Positions 1-10,622 of a stretch of DNA of 64,000 nt are shown here, piece after piece. Source of the stretch: Leifsonia sp. ZF2019. GTDB taxonomy: Bacteria; Actinomycetota; Actinomycetes; Actinomycetales; Microbacteriaceae. Where the stretch lies: positions 3,286,001 to 3,350,000 of the forward strand of contig NZ_CP065037.1 in NCBI RefSeq assembly GCF_019924635.1. Direction: 5' to 3'. The position numbers and the translations under genes are program-made. Under the pieces are notes generated by a model. It did not search any database, was not told the DNA's origin, and saw only the letters and a list, made by a program, of their open reading frames with translations. How positions within the stretch are numbered: position 1 is the first letter of the stretch; every line of letters starts with the position of its first letter.

Positions 1-65
1 ACCAGACGGTCGTCTTCGAAAGTGTCGAGCTCGCTCGGGGCGAGCTCCTTGGAACCGATCGCCAT
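1..65 (-). CDS. rpmC: 50S ribosomal protein L29 (5' part only)
   Basis: The first 21 codons of L29 are present, beginning [19 protein letters not shown]. The ATG overlaps the rplP stop codon by one base (TAATG), the same coupling seen at several junctions of this operon. L29 sits at the peptide exit tunnel of the large subunit. The rest of the gene lies outside the window. Its place directly after rplP matches the standard S10 operon order. Confidence 0.93.
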   Translation of the reverse strand, partial: MAIGSKELAPSELDTFEDDRL

Positions 66-484
66 TACGCGTCGCCCTCCTCGCGCTTGATGATGCGTGC
101 CTTGAGGGGCAGCTTGTGGATTGCACGGGTCATGGCCTCGCGGGCGAGGTCCTCGGAGACGCCCGAGACCTCGAAGAGAACGCGACCCGGCTTGACGTTG
201 GCGACCCACCACTCGGGCGAACCCTTACCGGAACCCATTCGGGTCTCGGCCGGCTTCTTCGTGAGCGGACGGTCGGGGTAGATGTTGATCCACACCTTGC
301 CGCCACGCTTGATGTGACGCGTCATGGCGATACGAGCGGACTCGATCTGACGGTTGGTCACATAAGCGGGCGTCAGGGCCTGGATGCCGAACTCGCCGAA
401 GGAGACCTTCGTGCCGCCGGTCGCCTGGCCGCTACGGCCGGGGTGGTGCTGCTTGCGGTGCTTGACTCTGCGTGGGATCAACAT
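65..484 (-). CDS. rplP: 50S ribosomal protein L16
   Basis: 139 residues, the usual length for L16, starting [14 protein letters not shown] and carrying the conserved stretch [15 protein letters not shown]16 helps form the A-site region and the tRNA elbow contact on the 50S subunit. It lies two bases after the rpsC stop and shares one base with rpmC, so it is translated as part of the S10 operon. Family assignment is secure from sequence and context. Confidence 0.99.
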   Translation of the reverse strand: MLIPRRVKHRKQHHPGRSGQATGGTKVSFGEFGIQALTPAYVTNRQIESARIAMTRHIKRGGKVWINIYPDRPLTKKPAETRMGSGKGSPEWWVANVKPGRVLFEVSGVSEDLAREAMTRAIHKLPLKARIIKREEGDA

Positions 485-486
485 GG

Positions 487-1254
487 TTATGCCTCAACTC
501 CTGCTGCGGCCGGCGCGGTCTCCGCGGCGGGGGCGTTGCCCCGGCCACCGCGACGCGGGCGGTCGTTGCGCTCGCGCGACGGCTTGGCGTTCGCCTGCTC
601 GCGAGCCAGTTCCTTGTTCGTGATGTCGCCCTTGTAGATCCACACCTTGACACCGATGCGACCGAAGGTGGTCTTGGCCTCGTAGAAGCCGTAGTCGATG
701 TTGGCGCGGAGCGTGTGGAGCGGCACCCGGCCTTCGCGGTAGAACTCCGAGCGGCTCATCTCGGCGCCGCCGAGACGGCCGGACACCTGGATGCGGACAC
801 CCTTGGCGCCGGCGCGCTGGGCGCCCTGCAGGCCCTTGCGCATCGCGCGGCGGAACGCCACACGTGCGGCGAGCTGCTCGGCGATGCCCTGGGCGACGAG
901 CTGAGCGTCGGCCTCGGGGTTCTTGACCTCGAGGATGTTCAGCTGGATCTGCTTGCCCGAGAGCTTCTCGAGGTCGGCGCGGATGCGCTCGGCCTCGGCG
1001 CCACGACGACCGATCACGATGCCCGGACGGGCCGTGTGGATGTCCACGCGGACGCGGTCACGGGTGCGCTCGATCTCGATGCGGGACACGCCCGCGCGGT
1101 CGAGCGACGTCTTGAGCAGCGTGCGGATCTTGACGTCCTCGGCGAGGTAGTCGCTGTAGCGCTGACCCTTCTTCGTGCTGTCCGAGAACCAGCGCGACAC
1201 GTGGTCGGTGGTGATCCCGAGACGGAAGCCGTAGGGGTTTACTTTCTGGCCCAT
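487..1254 (-). CDS. rpsC: 30S ribosomal protein S3
   Basis: 255 residues, beginning [20 protein letters not shown]. The KH domain includes the [10 protein letters not shown] stretch. The C-terminal extension is basic, then Pro/Ala rich (ends GVEA), as in other actinobacteria. S3 lines the mRNA entry channel and contributes to mRNA helicase activity. The ATG shares one base with the rplV stop codon, indicating translational coupling within the S10 operon. Confidence 0.99.
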   Translation of the reverse strand: MGQKVNPYGFRLGITTDHVSRWFSDSTKKGQRYSDYLAEDVKIRTLLKTSLDRAGVSRIEIERTRDRVRVDIHTARPGIVIGRRGAEAERIRADLEKLSGKQIQLNILEVKNPEADAQLVAQGIAEQLAARVAFRRAMRKGLQGAQRAGAKGVRIQVSGRLGGAEMSRSEFYREGRVPLHTLRANIDYGFYEAKTTFGRIGVKVWIYKGDITNKELAREQANAKPSRERNDRPRRGGRGNAPAAETAPAAAGVEA

Positions 1255-1664
1255 TAGTTGCTCCCCTTCTTCACGGCGTTTGCCTTGGTAGCGGGCTTGG
1301 CGTCCTCGACCTCATCCGGCGTCGCGAGGACGATCGTGATGTGGCTGGTGCGCTTGTTGATGCGGAAGGCCCGACCCTGTGCGCGCGGCTGGAACCGCTT
1401 GAGGGTGGTGCCCTCGTCCACGAAGGCGCGGCTCACGTAGAGGTCCTGCTCGTCCAGGTAGGTGTTGGACTGGTCCGCCTTGACGCGCGCGTTGGCGATG
1501 GCCGACGCGACCAGCTTGTACACCGGCTCGCTCGCGCTCTGCGGCGCGAACTTCAGGATGGCCAGGGCCTCCTGAGCCTGCTTGCCGCGGATCAGGTTGA
1601 CGACGCGGCGGGCCTTCATGGGGGTGACGCGGATGTGTCGCACGCGTGCGATCGACTCCACCAT
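1254..1664 (-). CDS. rplV: 50S ribosomal protein L22
   Basis: 136 residues with the typical start [20 protein letters not shown] and the beta-hairpin loop ([10 protein letters not shown]) that reaches into the exit tunnel. That loop is where macrolide-resistance changes occur in other bacteria; no insertion or deletion is evident here. There is an acidic-then-basic C-terminal tail of about 20 residues. A purine-rich ribosome binding site (reverse of ctcctcc at 1670-1676) precedes the ATG. Confidence 0.99.
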   Translation of the reverse strand: MVESIARVRHIRVTPMKARRVVNLIRGKQAQEALAILKFAPQSASEPVYKLVASAIANARVKADQSNTYLDEQDLYVSRAFVDEGTTLKRFQPRAQGRAFRINKRTSHITIVLATPDEVEDAKPATKANAVKKGSN

Positions 1665-1689
1665 TTCTCTCCTCCTTTTCGCCTCCGCG

Positions 1690-1971
1690 TTAGCGGCGGC
1701 GACCCTTCTTGTCGTCCTTCACGTGGCCGCGGAAGGTACGCGTCGGCGCGAACTCGCCGAGCTTGTGACCGACCATGGTCTCGGTGACGAACACCGGGAT
1801 GTGCTTGCGACCGTCGTGCACCGCGATGGTGTGACCCAGCATGGCCGGGACGATCATCGAGCGGCGCGACCAGGTCTTGATCACGTTCTTGCTGTTGGCC
1901 TCGTTCGCGGCGACCACCTTGCGAAACAGGTGCTCGTCGACGAAGGGGCCCTTCTTGAGACTGCGTGGCAT
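1690..1971 (-). CDS. rpsS: 30S ribosomal protein S19
   Basis: 93 residues, [15 protein letters not shown] at the start and a basic KDDKKGRRR end. S19 pairs with S13 in the head of the small subunit near the A and P sites. It lies between rplB (12-base gap) and rplV (25-base gap), the canonical S10 order. Length and sequence are entirely ordinary for the family. Confidence 0.99.
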   Translation of the reverse strand: MPRSLKKGPFVDEHLFRKVVAANEANSKNVIKTWSRRSMIVPAMLGHTIAVHDGRKHIPVFVTETMVGHKLGEFAPTRTFRGHVKDDKKGRRR

Positions 1972-1983
1972 CTTCTCGAACTC

Positions 1984-2823
1984 CTACTTGCGCTTCTTGC
2001 CGGCGTTGCGGCGGCGAACGATGAGCTTGTCGCTCTCCTTGTTGGGGTGACGCGTGCGGCCTTCCTTCTGGCCCCACGGGCTGACCGGGTGGCGACCACC
2101 GGAGGTCTTGCCCTCACCACCACCGTGCGGGTGGTCGATCGGGTTCATCGCGACACCGCGGACGGTCGGGCGGACGCCCTTCCAGCGCATGCGGCCGGCC
2201 TTGCCCCAGTTGATGTTCGACTGCTCGGCGTTGCCGACCTCGCCGATGGTCGCGCGGCAGCGCGCATCGACGTTGCGGACCTCGCCCGAGGGGAGACGCA
2301 GCTGGGCGTAGGGGCCGTCCTTCGCGACGAGACGCACCGAGGCGCCCGCCGAACGTGCCATCTTCGCGCCGCCGCCCGGCTTGAGCTCGATCGCGTGGAT
2401 GACCGTACCGGTGGGGATGTTGCGAAGGGGCATGTTGTTGCCCGGCTTGATGTCCGAGCCGGCGCCCGACTCGACGATGTCGCCCTGCTTGAGGCCCTGC
2501 GGCGCCAGGATGTAGCGCTTGGTGCCGTCCACGAAGTGGAGCAGCGCGATGCGAGCGGTGCGGTTGGGGTCGTACTCGATGTGCGCGACCTTGGCGTTCA
2601 CGCCGTCCTTGTCATTGCGACGGAAGTCGATGACGCGGTACTGGCGCTTGTGGCCACCACCGATGTGACGGGTCGTGATGCGGCCCTGGTTGTTGCGGCC
2701 ACCGGTCTTCGACAGCGGACGGAGAAGGGACTTCTCCGGGGTCGAGCGGGTGATCTCGGCGAAGTCGGCGACCGAGGAGCCGCGACGACCGGGGGTCGTG
2801 GGCTTGTAATTGCGAATAGCCAT
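1984..2823 (-). CDS. rplB: 50S ribosomal protein L2
   Basis: 279 residues. The sequence contains the peptidyl-transferase-associated motif [12 protein letters not shown], with the histidine implicated in activity, and the basic tail [11 protein letters not shown]2 bridges the subunits and is needed for peptidyl transfer and tRNA binding. It follows rplW by 24 bases in the same transcript. No anomaly seen. Confidence 0.99.
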   Translation of the reverse strand: MAIRNYKPTTPGRRGSSVADFAEITRSTPEKSLLRPLSKTGGRNNQGRITTRHIGGGHKRQYRVIDFRRNDKDGVNAKVAHIEYDPNRTARIALLHFVDGTKRYILAPQGLKQGDIVESGAGSDIKPGNNMPLRNIPTGTVIHAIELKPGGGAKMARSAGASVRLVAKDGPYAQLRLPSGEVRNVDARCRATIGEVGNAEQSNINWGKAGRMRWKGVRPTVRGVAMNPIDHPHGGGEGKTSGGRHPVSPWGQKEGRTRHPNKESDKLIVRRRNAGKKRK

Positions 2824-2847
2824 GTCTGTCTTCCTCTAGTCCTTCGC

Positions 2848-3147
2848 TCAGCCGACGGCCGTGAAGATGTCGATGGAACCGGACTTCAGCGTGACGATCG
2901 CGCGCTTGGTGTCCTTGCGCTTGCCGATGCCGAAGCGGGTGCGACGGGTCTTGCCCTGGCGGTTCAGGGTGTTGATCGACGCGACCTCGACCTTGAAGAT
3001 CGACTCGATGGCGAGCTTGATCTCGGTCTTGTTCGAACGCGGGTCGACGAGGAAGGTGTACTTGCCCTCGTCGATCAGGCCGTAGCTCTTCTCAGAGACG
3101 ACCGGGGCGATGATGACGTCGCGCGGGTCCTTGTTCAGGGCGGCCAT
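2848..3147 (-). CDS. rplW: 50S ribosomal protein L23
   Basis: 99 residues, beginning [20 protein letters not shown], with the RNA-binding loop [15 protein letters not shown]23 is at the exit tunnel and is the docking point for trigger factor and SRP. Its ATG shares one base with the rplD stop (TAATG). Ordinary S10 operon member. Confidence 0.99.
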   Translation of the reverse strand: MAALNKDPRDVIIAPVVSEKSYGLIDEGKYTFLVDPRSNKTEIKLAIESIFKVEVASINTLNRQGKTRRTRFGIGKRKDTKRAIVTLKSGSIDIFTAVG

Positions 3148-3821
3148 TACGCGTTCACCTCTTCCTTGCTCGACGCCGTCTTCGCGGCGATCTGCGTCTT
3201 CGATGCGATGAAGGCCTCGAGCGCGGCCTGGGTGAAGACGATGTCGTCGCTCACCAGCACGTCGTAGGCGTTCAGCTGGTCGTAGGTCAGCACGTGCACG
3301 TTGCGCACGTTGCGGACGCTCTTGAAGCCGTTGGCGTCATCGCGTTCGAGCACGACGAGGACGTGCTTCGAGGTCGCGATGCCGTCGAGCAGCTCGACGA
3401 CGGCCTTGGTCGAGGGGGCCTCGCCGGCCGTGAGCGCCTGGACGGCGTGGAGGCGGCTGCCGCGGGCGCGGTCCGAGAGAGCGCCGAGCAGAGCAGCGGC
3501 GATCATCTTCTTCGGGGTGCGCTGCGAGTAGTCGCGCGGGGTCGGTCCGTGGACGATGCCACCACCGGTCATCTGAGGGGCGCGGATCGAGCCCTGACGA
3601 GCGCGGCCGGTCCCCTTCTGCTTGAACGGCTTGCGGCCGGCGCCGGAGACCTCGCCACGACCCTTGACCTTGTGGGTGCCCTGACGCGCGGCGGCGAGCT
3701 GGGCGGTGACCACCTGGTGGATCAGCGGGATGTTGGTCTGGACGTCGAACAGGGCCTCGGGGAGCTCGATGGAGCCGGCCTTCTTGCCCTTGAGGTCGAG
3801 GACGTCAATCGAGGTAGCCAT
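3147..3821 (-). CDS. rplD: 50S ribosomal protein L4
   Basis: 224 residues. The extended tunnel loop is recognisable ([20 protein letters not shown], then [10 protein letters not shown]). In E. coli L4 also represses the S10 operon by binding the leader RNA; whether that applies here cannot be read from the sequence. The gap to rplC is only five bases. Family call is certain. Confidence 0.99.
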   Translation of the reverse strand: MATSIDVLDLKGKKAGSIELPEALFDVQTNIPLIHQVVTAQLAAARQGTHKVKGRGEVSGAGRKPFKQKGTGRARQGSIRAPQMTGGGIVHGPTPRDYSQRTPKKMIAAALLGALSDRARGSRLHAVQALTAGEAPSTKAVVELLDGIATSKHVLVVLERDDANGFKSVRNVRNVHVLTYDQLNAYDVLVSDDIVFTQAALEAFIASKTQIAAKTASSKEEVNA

Positions 3822-3826
3822 TTACC

Positions 3827-4486
3827 TTAGGCCCCCTTCACTGCGTTGCGGACGAAAACGATGCGGCCACGAGCACCGGGAACGGCGCCCTTGACCAGCA
3901 GCAGGCCCTTCTCGGCGTCGACGGCCTGGACCTTGAGGTTCAGGACGGTGACGCGCTCGCCGCCCATGCGACCGGCCATGCGCATGCCCTTGAAGACACG
4001 GCTCGGGGTCGAGGAGGCGCCGATGGAGCCTGGCTTGCGGTGGTTGCGGTGCGCACCGTGCGAAGCGGAGACGCCCTGGAAGTTGTGGCGCTTCATGACA
4101 CCGGCGAAGCCCTTGCCCTTCGAGGTGCCGACGACGTCGACCAGCTGGCCGGCCTCGAACGTGCCCTCGACGGTGAGCTCCTGGCCGGCGCTGTAGTCGG
4201 CCGCGTCCGCGGTGCGGACCTCGGTGAGGTGACGACGCGGGGTGACGCCCGCCTTGTCGAAGTGGCCGGCGGCCGGCTTGGTCACCTTGCGCGGGTCGAT
4301 CTGGCCGTAGGCGATCTGCACGGCGTTGTAGCCGTCCGCCTCGGGGGTGCGGACCTGGGTCACGACGTTCGGCGTGATCTCGATGACGGTCACGGGGATG
4401 AGCTTGTTGTTCTCGTCCCAGACCTGGGTCATGCCGAGCTTCTTGCCGAGGAGGCCGCGGGAGGTCTTGGTCTCGTTGTTGGACAT
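3827..4486 (-). CDS. rplC: 50S ribosomal protein L3
   Basis: 219 residues from the ATG at 4486 ([20 protein letters not shown]). An in-frame extension upstream overlaps rpsJ and is rejected: the ATG at 4486 is preceded by a strong GGGGGAG eight bases upstream and the family starts here. The long loop with [17 protein letters not shown] reaches the peptidyl-transferase centre. It follows rpsJ by 14 bases. Confidence 0.98.
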   Translation of the reverse strand: MSNNETKTSRGLLGKKLGMTQVWDENNKLIPVTVIEITPNVVTQVRTPEADGYNAVQIAYGQIDPRKVTKPAAGHFDKAGVTPRRHLTEVRTADAADYSAGQELTVEGTFEAGQLVDVVGTSKGKGFAGVMKRHNFQGVSASHGAHRNHRKPGSIGASSTPSRVFKGMRMAGRMGGERVTVLNLKVQAVDAEKGLLLVKGAVPGARGRIVFVRNAVKGA

Positions 4487-4500
4487 AGCGACACTCCCCC

Positions 4501-4809
4501 TTAGAGCTTGATCTCGATGTTGACGTCCGCCGGCAGGTCGAGACGCATGAGCGAGTCGACGGCCTTCGGGGTCGGGTCGATGATGTCGATCAGCCGCTTG
4601 TGCGTGCGCATCTCGAAGTGCTCGCGGCTGTCCTTGTACTTGTGGGGCGAACGGATGACGCACACCACGTTCTTCTCGGTGGGAAGCGGCACCGGGCCGA
4701 CGACGGTCGCGCCGGCACGGGTCACCGTGTCGACGATCTTGCGCGCCGAGGTGTCGATGACCTCGTGGTCATACGACTTAAGCCGAATGCGGATCTTCTG
4801 TCCCGCCAT
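4501..4809 (-). CDS. rpsJ: 30S ribosomal protein S10 (transcription factor NusE)
   Basis: 102 residues, [20 protein letters not shown]; the usual length. S10 acts in the small-subunit head and also as NusE with NusB in antitermination and in coupling to NusG. It is the first gene of the S10 operon here. A GAGAGAGAG purine run lies just upstream of the ATG. About 400 bases of non-coding DNA precede it. Confidence 0.99.
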   Translation of the reverse strand: MAGQKIRIRLKSYDHEVIDTSARKIVDTVTRAGATVVGPVPLPTEKNVVCVIRSPHKYKDSREHFEMRTHKRLIDIIDPTPKAVDSLMRLDLPADVNIEIKL

Positions 4810-5202
4810 GTCTGACTCTCTCTCTTGTTATGGCGTCGTACGGTCGGCTCCTGGTGGATCCGATCCGCATTGGACGCGGTGCGACGAACGCAGGGGAACG
4901 CCACTATTCTTCTGTCAACTCCCCGACCCCCGCGCTCGGGCGTGTCGCCCGAATCGAGGACAGGGAAAACCCCTTGTCCCCGAGGGTGGTCGTTGTGAGC
5001 GTGTCCTGCTGCCTGCGGCCTAACCATCGTCCCGCCGGCCTCGAGAGGCCTCGCGGTGGGCTATGCACTGCCTGGCAGTGATCCGTTCGAAGCGCGCGTG
5101 AGCACACCCGTCCCGGAATGTTGAACTAGACAAGTTTGCCAGATGCGCGCCGATGCTGCAACCCGGGCGTGTCGCGGGCGCGCCCCGCCTCCGCCGCGGT
5201 TT
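4810..5202 (-). promoter_or_regulatory. S10 operon upstream region (probable promoter and leader)
   Basis: No gene is visible in this stretch. On the minus strand TTGACA (4913-4918) is followed closely by GAATAGTGGC (4900-4909). The same ten-base string recurs upstream of rpoB at 21208-21217. No good -10 hexamer lies 17 bases after TTGACA, so the exact start is uncertain. Inverted repeats are at 4958-4979 (GGACAGGG / CCCTTGTCC with one bulge) and 5066-5080 (CACTGC-CTG-GCAGTG). The leader would be about 90 bases or more and could carry autoregulation, which is only an inference. Confidence 0.45.
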
Positions 5203-5240
5203 GGGACGAGCGCTCTACCGCGCCGGACCGCGCTCGTCCC
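5203..5240 (-). terminator. Hairpin overlapping the 3' end of the AbiEi-like gene
   Basis: Eleven-base perfect arms GGGACGAGCGC (5203-5213) and GCGCTCGTCCC (5230-5240) with a 16-base loop that contains the stop codon at 5215-5217. There is no T-tract after it on the minus strand, so intrinsic termination is plausible but unproven. Confidence 0.45.
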
Positions 5241-6177
5241 GGAGCGCAGCTCGCGCTGTCGGAACGCCGGCGGAGCCGAGCACCGCCTGCAGCGCACGCG
5301 GGTCGCACGCCGTCTCCCAGCGCCATCGCACCACGCGGAGGCCGAGAGCACGGAGCCGGTCTTCCCGGATCTTCTCGTCGAGCACCACCCGCTCGGCCGA
5401 TCGTCCGTCGCGCAGCGCAGGATCGAGATATTTGGCGTCGCCGTCCGCCTCTCCCACGGCGTTCGACTCAGGCCAGGCGAAGTCGACGTGGCCGACGAGC
5501 CCCGCCGCGTCCCGGTACGCCATCTGGAGTCGGGGGACCGCCATCCCGGCGACGCGCATGCTCGCTCGGCTGACGGACTCCAGCGGTGACTCCGCCCGGC
5601 CATCGGCGAACTCGATCAGTTCGAGGGAGCGCCGATGCCCTCGCTGGGGCAGGGCGCGAAGCCAGGATGCGAGGAGGTCCGCCTTCCGCACCCCTCGCCG
5701 GAGCGCGGCATCGGCCGACGGAAGCGCGTCTCTCATCGAGGCGCTTGCACCGAGATCCACGACGGTGCGCTCGATGGACGTGCAGCGGAGCGAACCCAGT
5801 TCGACGACGTCGACGGCAGCGACCCCGGTGCAATGCGCGACGACGCCGGGCACTGAGCGCCCTCCGCTCGTGGGTGGGAGGATGACGTGTATCGAGGCGA
5901 GCGCCTGCCGGGACACAGGCAGTCCGTGCAGCAGCGCGGCGGACCAGTGGGAGAACACCGGTGGCCGCGACCTCGTCCGGGCGTGGGCGAGCACTCGCAG
6001 CTTCGCTTGCTCGAGGTCGTCCAACGCGTCCCACCGCTCGCGTTCGACGTATGCGCCGCGAGCGACGCGGACCTCCTTTCCGGCGGCCACAGCGCGGGCG
6101 TGCTGCCGCCGGGTCTCCCCGGTGAAGAGGAGATCGCGGACGAGGACGAGATCGGGGCTGCTGCTGTGATCGCTCAT
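5215..6177 (-). CDS. AbiEi antitoxin-like HTH protein with DUF559/Vsr-like nuclease-fold C-terminus
   Basis: The start is taken at ATG 6177 (MSDHSSSPDLVLVRDLLF, 320 residues); an upstream in-frame start at 6228 would add 17 residues. The N-terminus resembles the winged-helix region of type IV AbiEi antitoxins (ARGAYVERERWDAL). The C-terminal third has the order E...DFAW...GEADGDAKY followed by a V-R-W strand, like the PD-(D/E)xK core of DUF559/Vsr-type proteins. No AbiEii toxin gene is adjacent, so a classical toxin-antitoxin pair is not supported. It interrupts the usual tuf-rpsJ neighbourhood. The function is unknown. Confidence 0.7.
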   Translation of the reverse strand: MSDHSSSPDLVLVRDLLFTGETRRQHARAVAAGKEVRVARGAYVERERWDALDDLEQAKLRVLAHARTRSRPPVFSHWSAALLHGLPVSRQALASIHVILPPTSGGRSVPGVVAHCTGVAAVDVVELGSLRCTSIERTVVDLGASASMRDALPSADAALRRGVRKADLLASWLRALPQRGHRRSLELIEFADGRAESPLESVSRASMRVAGMAVPRLQMAYRDAAGLVGHVDFAWPESNAVGEADGDAKYLDPALRDGRSAERVVLDEKIREDRLRALGLRVVRWRWETACDPRALQAVLGSAGVPTARAALRDERGPAR

Positions 6178-6282
6178 CCTCGACAGATACCCGGAGCCGA
6201 CACCCCCGTGCCCCCGATCCGCCGACACGTGGATGACGCTCGATTCACCCAGACCTGTGAAGAACTACCAGCCGCTGCAGTT

Positions 6283-6322
6283 CGGGACGACCGCTGCGCG
6301 GCGCCGCGCAGCGGTCGTCCCG
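6283..6322. repeat. Perfect 40-bp palindrome
   Basis: The sequence reads identically on both strands over 40 bases: arms of 20 with no spacer, left arm CGGGACGACCGCTGCGCGGC. It lies downstream of the possible small peptide gene at 6423-6497 and upstream of the AbiEi-like gene. It could extrude as a cruciform or, in RNA, form a terminator-type hairpin. There is no flanking T-run. Confidence 0.9.
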
Positions 6323-6347
6323 TAGAGCAGCGGTCACGCACATAAGG

Positions 6348-6404
6348 GAGCGGGGCTCGGCAGGTCTGCCGGCCCCGCTCGAGCAGCGCCTCGCGCCGCT
6401 GCTC
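6348..6404 (-). terminator. Two tandem stable hairpins downstream of the small peptide gene
   Basis: Hairpin one: GAGCGGGGC (6348-6356) with GCCCCGCTC (6372-6380), and an inner CGGCAG/CTGCCG stem closing on a GT loop. Hairpin two abuts it: GAGCAGCG (6381-6388) with CGCTGCTC (6397-6404). Read on the minus strand, the outer one is followed by CCTTATGT. The pair looks like the 3' end of a short minus-strand transcript covering 6423-6497. Confidence 0.55.
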
Positions 6405-6422
6405 AGTTGGTGTGAAGTCCGC

Positions 6423-6497
6423 TCACGCGGTGTCCGAACTCTCCGTCCGTGATCCGGTCAGCGGCTTCTCCTGGTTGGCGAGGTTCATGCTCTCCAT
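6423..6497 (-). CDS. Possible 24-residue peptide gene after tuf
   Basis: ATG at 6497, stop TGA at 6423-6425; the peptide begins MESMNLANQEKPLTGSR and is Ser/Thr rich at its C-terminus. A GGGAG ribosome binding site sits six bases before the ATG, and an in-frame stop five codons upstream fixes this as the first start. It begins about 95 bases past the tuf terminator and is followed by stable hairpins, as expected of an independent short transcript. No family is recognised; it could be a chance frame. Confidence 0.4.
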   Translation of the reverse strand: MESMNLANQEKPLTGSRTESSDTA

Positions 6498-6590
6498 AGG
6501 CGTCTCCCTTCATCGACGGACCCGTTCGGTTGAAACGGTGAATCCATACTGCGCTTCGCGGCGCCGAAGGTAAAGACCCCCCACACGACA

Positions 6591-6623
6591 CGAAAGAGGG
6601 CCGGGCCCGAAGGCCCGACCCTC
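6591..6623 (-). terminator. tuf (str operon) terminator
   Basis: Arms GAGGGCCGGGCC (6596-6607) and GGCCCGACCCTC (6612-6623) with a four-base loop and one mismatch. On the minus strand the hairpin is followed by TTTCG. It starts 23 bases past the tuf stop, an ordinary place for an intrinsic terminator. Confidence 0.75.
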
Positions 6624-6645
6624 TCGCGAGTCAGTCGAAGACGAC

Positions 6646-7839
<1,194 letters not shown>

Positions 7840-7862
7840 TGGGTCCTCCTCAGGACTCTCAT

Positions 7863-7902
7863 GTAGGTATCCCGGTCGATGGATTTCGACCGGCAGACCT
7901 AC
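7863..7902 (-). promoter_or_regulatory. Hairpin in the fusA-tuf spacer
   Basis: Outer arms GTAGGT (7863-7868) and ACCTAC (7897-7902) enclose inner arms CCGGTCGA (7872-7879) and TCGACCGG (7886-7893) with a six-base loop. It lies between the fusA stop and the tuf ribosome binding site. It could set the higher tuf yield through RNA processing, partial termination or mRNA stability; the sequence does not say which. Confidence 0.5.
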
Positions 7903-7952
7903 GGGATTGGTTTCTTATGTTACGGGATGTTCTTCAAAGGGAGCGACCGAGG

Positions 7953-10067
7953 TCACTCGCCCTTGCTCTTCTGAACGATCTCGTCGGCGACGGCCTTCGG
8001 GACCTCCGCGTAGCTGTCGAAGGTCATCGAGTACACCGCGCGGCCCGACGTCTTGGAACGCAGGTCGCCGATGTAGCCGAACATCTCCGACAGGGGGACG
8101 TTGGCGCGGATGACCTTGACGCCACTCGCCTCCTCCATCGACTGGATCTGACCACGACGGGAGTTGAGGTCACCGATCACATCGCCCATGTACTCCTCGG
8201 GCGTGCGCACCTCGACCGCCATGAGCGGCTCGAGGAGCACGGGGTTCGCCTTGCGAGCGGCCTCCTTGTAGGCCATCGATCCGGCGATCTTGAACGCCAT
8301 CTCCGAGGAGTCGACGTCGTGCGACGCACCGTCGACGAGCGTCGCCTTGACGCCCACCGTCGGGAAGCCGGCGAGCACGCCGACCTGCATCGCGTCCTGG
8401 ATGCCCGCGTCGACCGAGGGGATGTACTCGCGCGGGACGCGACCACCCGTGACGGCGTTGACGAACTCGTAGGACGTCTCGGGGGTGACCTCCATCGGCT
8501 CGAGGGAGATCTGCACCTTCGCGAACTGACCGGAACCACCGGTCTGCTTCTTGTGGGTGTAGTCGTACTTCTCGACCGGGCGACGGAGCGTCTCGCGGTA
8601 GGCCACCTGCGGCTTGCCGACGTTGGCCTCGACGTTGAACTCGCGCTTCATGCGGTCGACCAGGATGTCGAGGTGGAGCTCGCCCATGCCCTTGATGACC
8701 GTCTGACCGGTCTCCTGGTTCTGCTCGGTGCGGAACGTCGGGTCCTCTTCGGCGAGCTTCTGGATCGCGGTGCCCAGCTTCTCCTGGTCGGCCTTGGTCT
8801 TCGGCTCGATGGCGACCTCGATGACCGGCTCCGGGAACGTCATCGACTCGAGGACGACCTGGTTGTCCGGGTCGCACAGGGTGTCGCCGGTGGTGGTGTC
8901 CTTGAGGCCGATGACCGCGTAGATGTTGCCGGCGGTGACGAAGTCGACCGGGTTCTCCTTGTTCGCGTGCATCTGGAAGATCTTGCCGATGCGCTCCTTA
9001 CGGCCCTTGGTCGAGTTCACGACCGCGGCACCGGAGTCGACGCGGCCCGAGTACACGCGCACGTAGGTCAGACGACCGAAGAACGGGTGCACCGCGACCT
9101 TGAACGCCAGGGCCGAGAACGGCTCGGTGGCGTCGGCGTGACGGAGGATGACCTTCTCCTCGTCGCGCGGGTCGTGCGCCTCGATGGCGGGCACGTCGAG
9201 CGGTGACGGGAGGTAGTCGATCACGGCGTCGAGCATGGGCTGCACACCGCGGTTCTTGAACGCGGAGCCGCAGAGCACCGGGTAGATCTCGTTGTTCACG
9301 GTGAGCTTGCGGATGGCCGCCTTGATCTCCGGAACGGTGATCTCCTCGCCGCCGAAGAACTTCTCGAGCAGCACGTCGTCGGACTCGGCGACGGTCTCGA
9401 GCAGCTTGGCGCGGTACTCCTCGGCCTTGGCCTGCAGGTCGGCGGGGATCTCCTGGACCTCGTACTTGGCGCCCATGGTGACATCACCCTTGGCGTCGCC
9501 CGGCCAGACCAGCGCGCGCATCTCGATCAGGTCGACGACGCCGACGAAGTCGGACTCGGAGCCGATCGGGAGCTGCATCACCAGCGGCTTCGCGCCGAGG
9601 CGGGAGACGATGGTGTCGACGGTGAAGTAGAAGTCGGCGCCCAGCTTGTCCATCTTGTTGACGAAGCAGATGCGGGGGACGACGTACTTGTCGGCCTGAC
9701 GCCAGACGGTCTCCGACTGGGGCTCGACGCCCTCCTTCGCGTCGAACACGGCGACGGCGCCGTCGAGGACGCGGAGCGAACGCTCCACCTCGACGGTGAA
9801 GTCGACGTGACCCGGCGTGTCGATGATGTTGATCTGGTTCTTGTTCCAGAAACAGGTGACGGCCGCGGACGTGATGGTGATGCCGCGCTCCTTCTCCTGC
9901 TCCATCCAGTCGGTGGTCGAGGCGCCGTCGTGCGTCTCACCGATCTTGTGGTTGACGCCCGTGTAGAACAGGATGCGCTCGGTCGTAGTGGTCTTGCCGG
10001 CATCGATGTGGGCCATGATGCCGATGTTGCGGACCTTTGTCAGGTCGGTGAGCACGTCCTGTGCCAC
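7953..10067 (-). CDS. fusA: Elongation factor G
   Basis: 704 residues from a GTG start preceded by GGAGG. GTPase motifs: AHIDAGKT at residues 19-26, then DTPGHVD and NKMD further on. It catalyses translocation and, with RRF, ribosome recycling. Second-to-last gene of the str operon, after rpsG and an 84-base spacer with a perfect inverted repeat. Length and motifs are standard. Confidence 0.99.
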   Translation of the reverse strand: MAQDVLTDLTKVRNIGIMAHIDAGKTTTTERILFYTGVNHKIGETHDGASTTDWMEQEKERGITITSAAVTCFWNKNQINIIDTPGHVDFTVEVERSLRVLDGAVAVFDAKEGVEPQSETVWRQADKYVVPRICFVNKMDKLGADFYFTVDTIVSRLGAKPLVMQLPIGSESDFVGVVDLIEMRALVWPGDAKGDVTMGAKYEVQEIPADLQAKAEEYRAKLLETVAESDDVLLEKFFGGEEITVPEIKAAIRKLTVNNEIYPVLCGSAFKNRGVQPMLDAVIDYLPSPLDVPAIEAHDPRDEEKVILRHADATEPFSALAFKVAVHPFFGRLTYVRVYSGRVDSGAAVVNSTKGRKERIGKIFQMHANKENPVDFVTAGNIYAVIGLKDTTTGDTLCDPDNQVVLESMTFPEPVIEVAIEPKTKADQEKLGTAIQKLAEEDPTFRTEQNQETGQTVIKGMGELHLDILVDRMKREFNVEANVGKPQVAYRETLRRPVEKYDYTHKKQTGGSGQFAKVQISLEPMEVTPETSYEFVNAVTGGRVPREYIPSVDAGIQDAMQVGVLAGFPTVGVKATLVDGASHDVDSSEMAFKIAGSMAYKEAARKANPVLLEPLMAVEVRTPEEYMGDVIGDLNSRRGQIQSMEEASGVKVIRANVPLSEMFGYIGDLRSKTSGRAVYSMTFDSYAEVPKAVADEIVQKSKGE

Positions 10068-10101
10068 AGGGTTCCTCCGAAAAGTAGAGAGTGGAAGGGG
10101 C

Positions 10102-10145
10102 GCCGTCCGGGCGGCTCCCCGAAGGGTGCAACGCCCGGACGGCGA
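10102..10145 (-). promoter_or_regulatory. Perfect 13-bp inverted repeat in the rpsG-fusA spacer
   Basis: CGCCGTCCGGGCG (10102-10114) and CGCCCGGACGGCG (10133-10145), loop of 18 bases. On the minus strand it lies directly after the rpsG stop codon and before the fusA ribosome binding site. There is no U-tract, so it looks more like a processing or attenuation element than a full terminator. Confidence 0.5.
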
Positions 10146-10151
10146 AGAGTG

Positions 10152-10622
10152 TTACCAGCGGTAGTGCGCGAAGGCCTTGTTCGACTCGGCCATCTTGTGG
10201 GTGTCCTCGCGACGCTTCACGGCGGCGCCGAGGCCGTTCGAGGCGTCCAGGATCTCGTTGGTGAGACGCTCGGTCATCGTCTTCTCGCGACGACCCTTGG
10301 CGTAGCTCGTGAGCCAGCGGAGCGCGAGAGTGTTCGCGCGGTGCGGCTTGACCTCGACCGGCACCTGGTAGGTCGAGCCGCCGACGCGGCGGCTGCGGAC
10401 CTCGAGGGTCGGGCGGATGTTGTCGAGCGCCTTCTTGAGCGTGGTGACCGCGTCGTTGCCCGACTTGGAGGAGACGCCCTCGAGCGCGTCGTAGACGATG
10501 CGCTCGGCGAGGCCCTTCTTGCCGTCGAGGAGGATCTTGTTGACGAGCTGGCTGACGACAGGCGAGCCGTAGACCGGGTCGGCGACGACGGGGCGCTTCG
10601 GAGCGGGACCCTTGCGAGGCAT
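10152..10622 (-). CDS. rpsG: 30S ribosomal protein S7
   Basis: 156 residues, [20 protein letters not shown], typical length. S7 nucleates assembly of the 30S head, and in E. coli it autoregulates the str operon. The ATG overlaps the rpsL stop by one base, so the two are coupled. Ends [12 protein letters not shown] as in other bacteria. Confidence 0.99.
   Translation of the reverse strand: MPRKGPAPKRPVVADPVYGSPVVSQLVNKILLDGKKGLAERIVYDALEGVSSKSGNDAVTTLKKALDNIRPTLEVRSRRVGGSTYQVPVEVKPHRANTLALRWLTSYAKGRREKTMTERLTNEILDASNGLGAAVKRREDTHKMAESNKAFAHYRW

Noticed and set aside
3827..4663. A longer L3 extending into rpsJ
   Set aside because: The L3 family begins at [16 protein letters not shown] and a strong ribosome binding site precedes that ATG.
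4913..4918. TTGACA upstream of rpsJ as a definite -35 box
   Set aside because: No acceptable -10 hexamer lies 16-18 bases downstream, so it is only mentioned within the general upstream region.
5037..5050. GGCCTC-GA-GAGGCC as an operator
   Set aside because: Short GC-rich dyads of this kind are frequent by chance at this base composition, and no promoter element is near.
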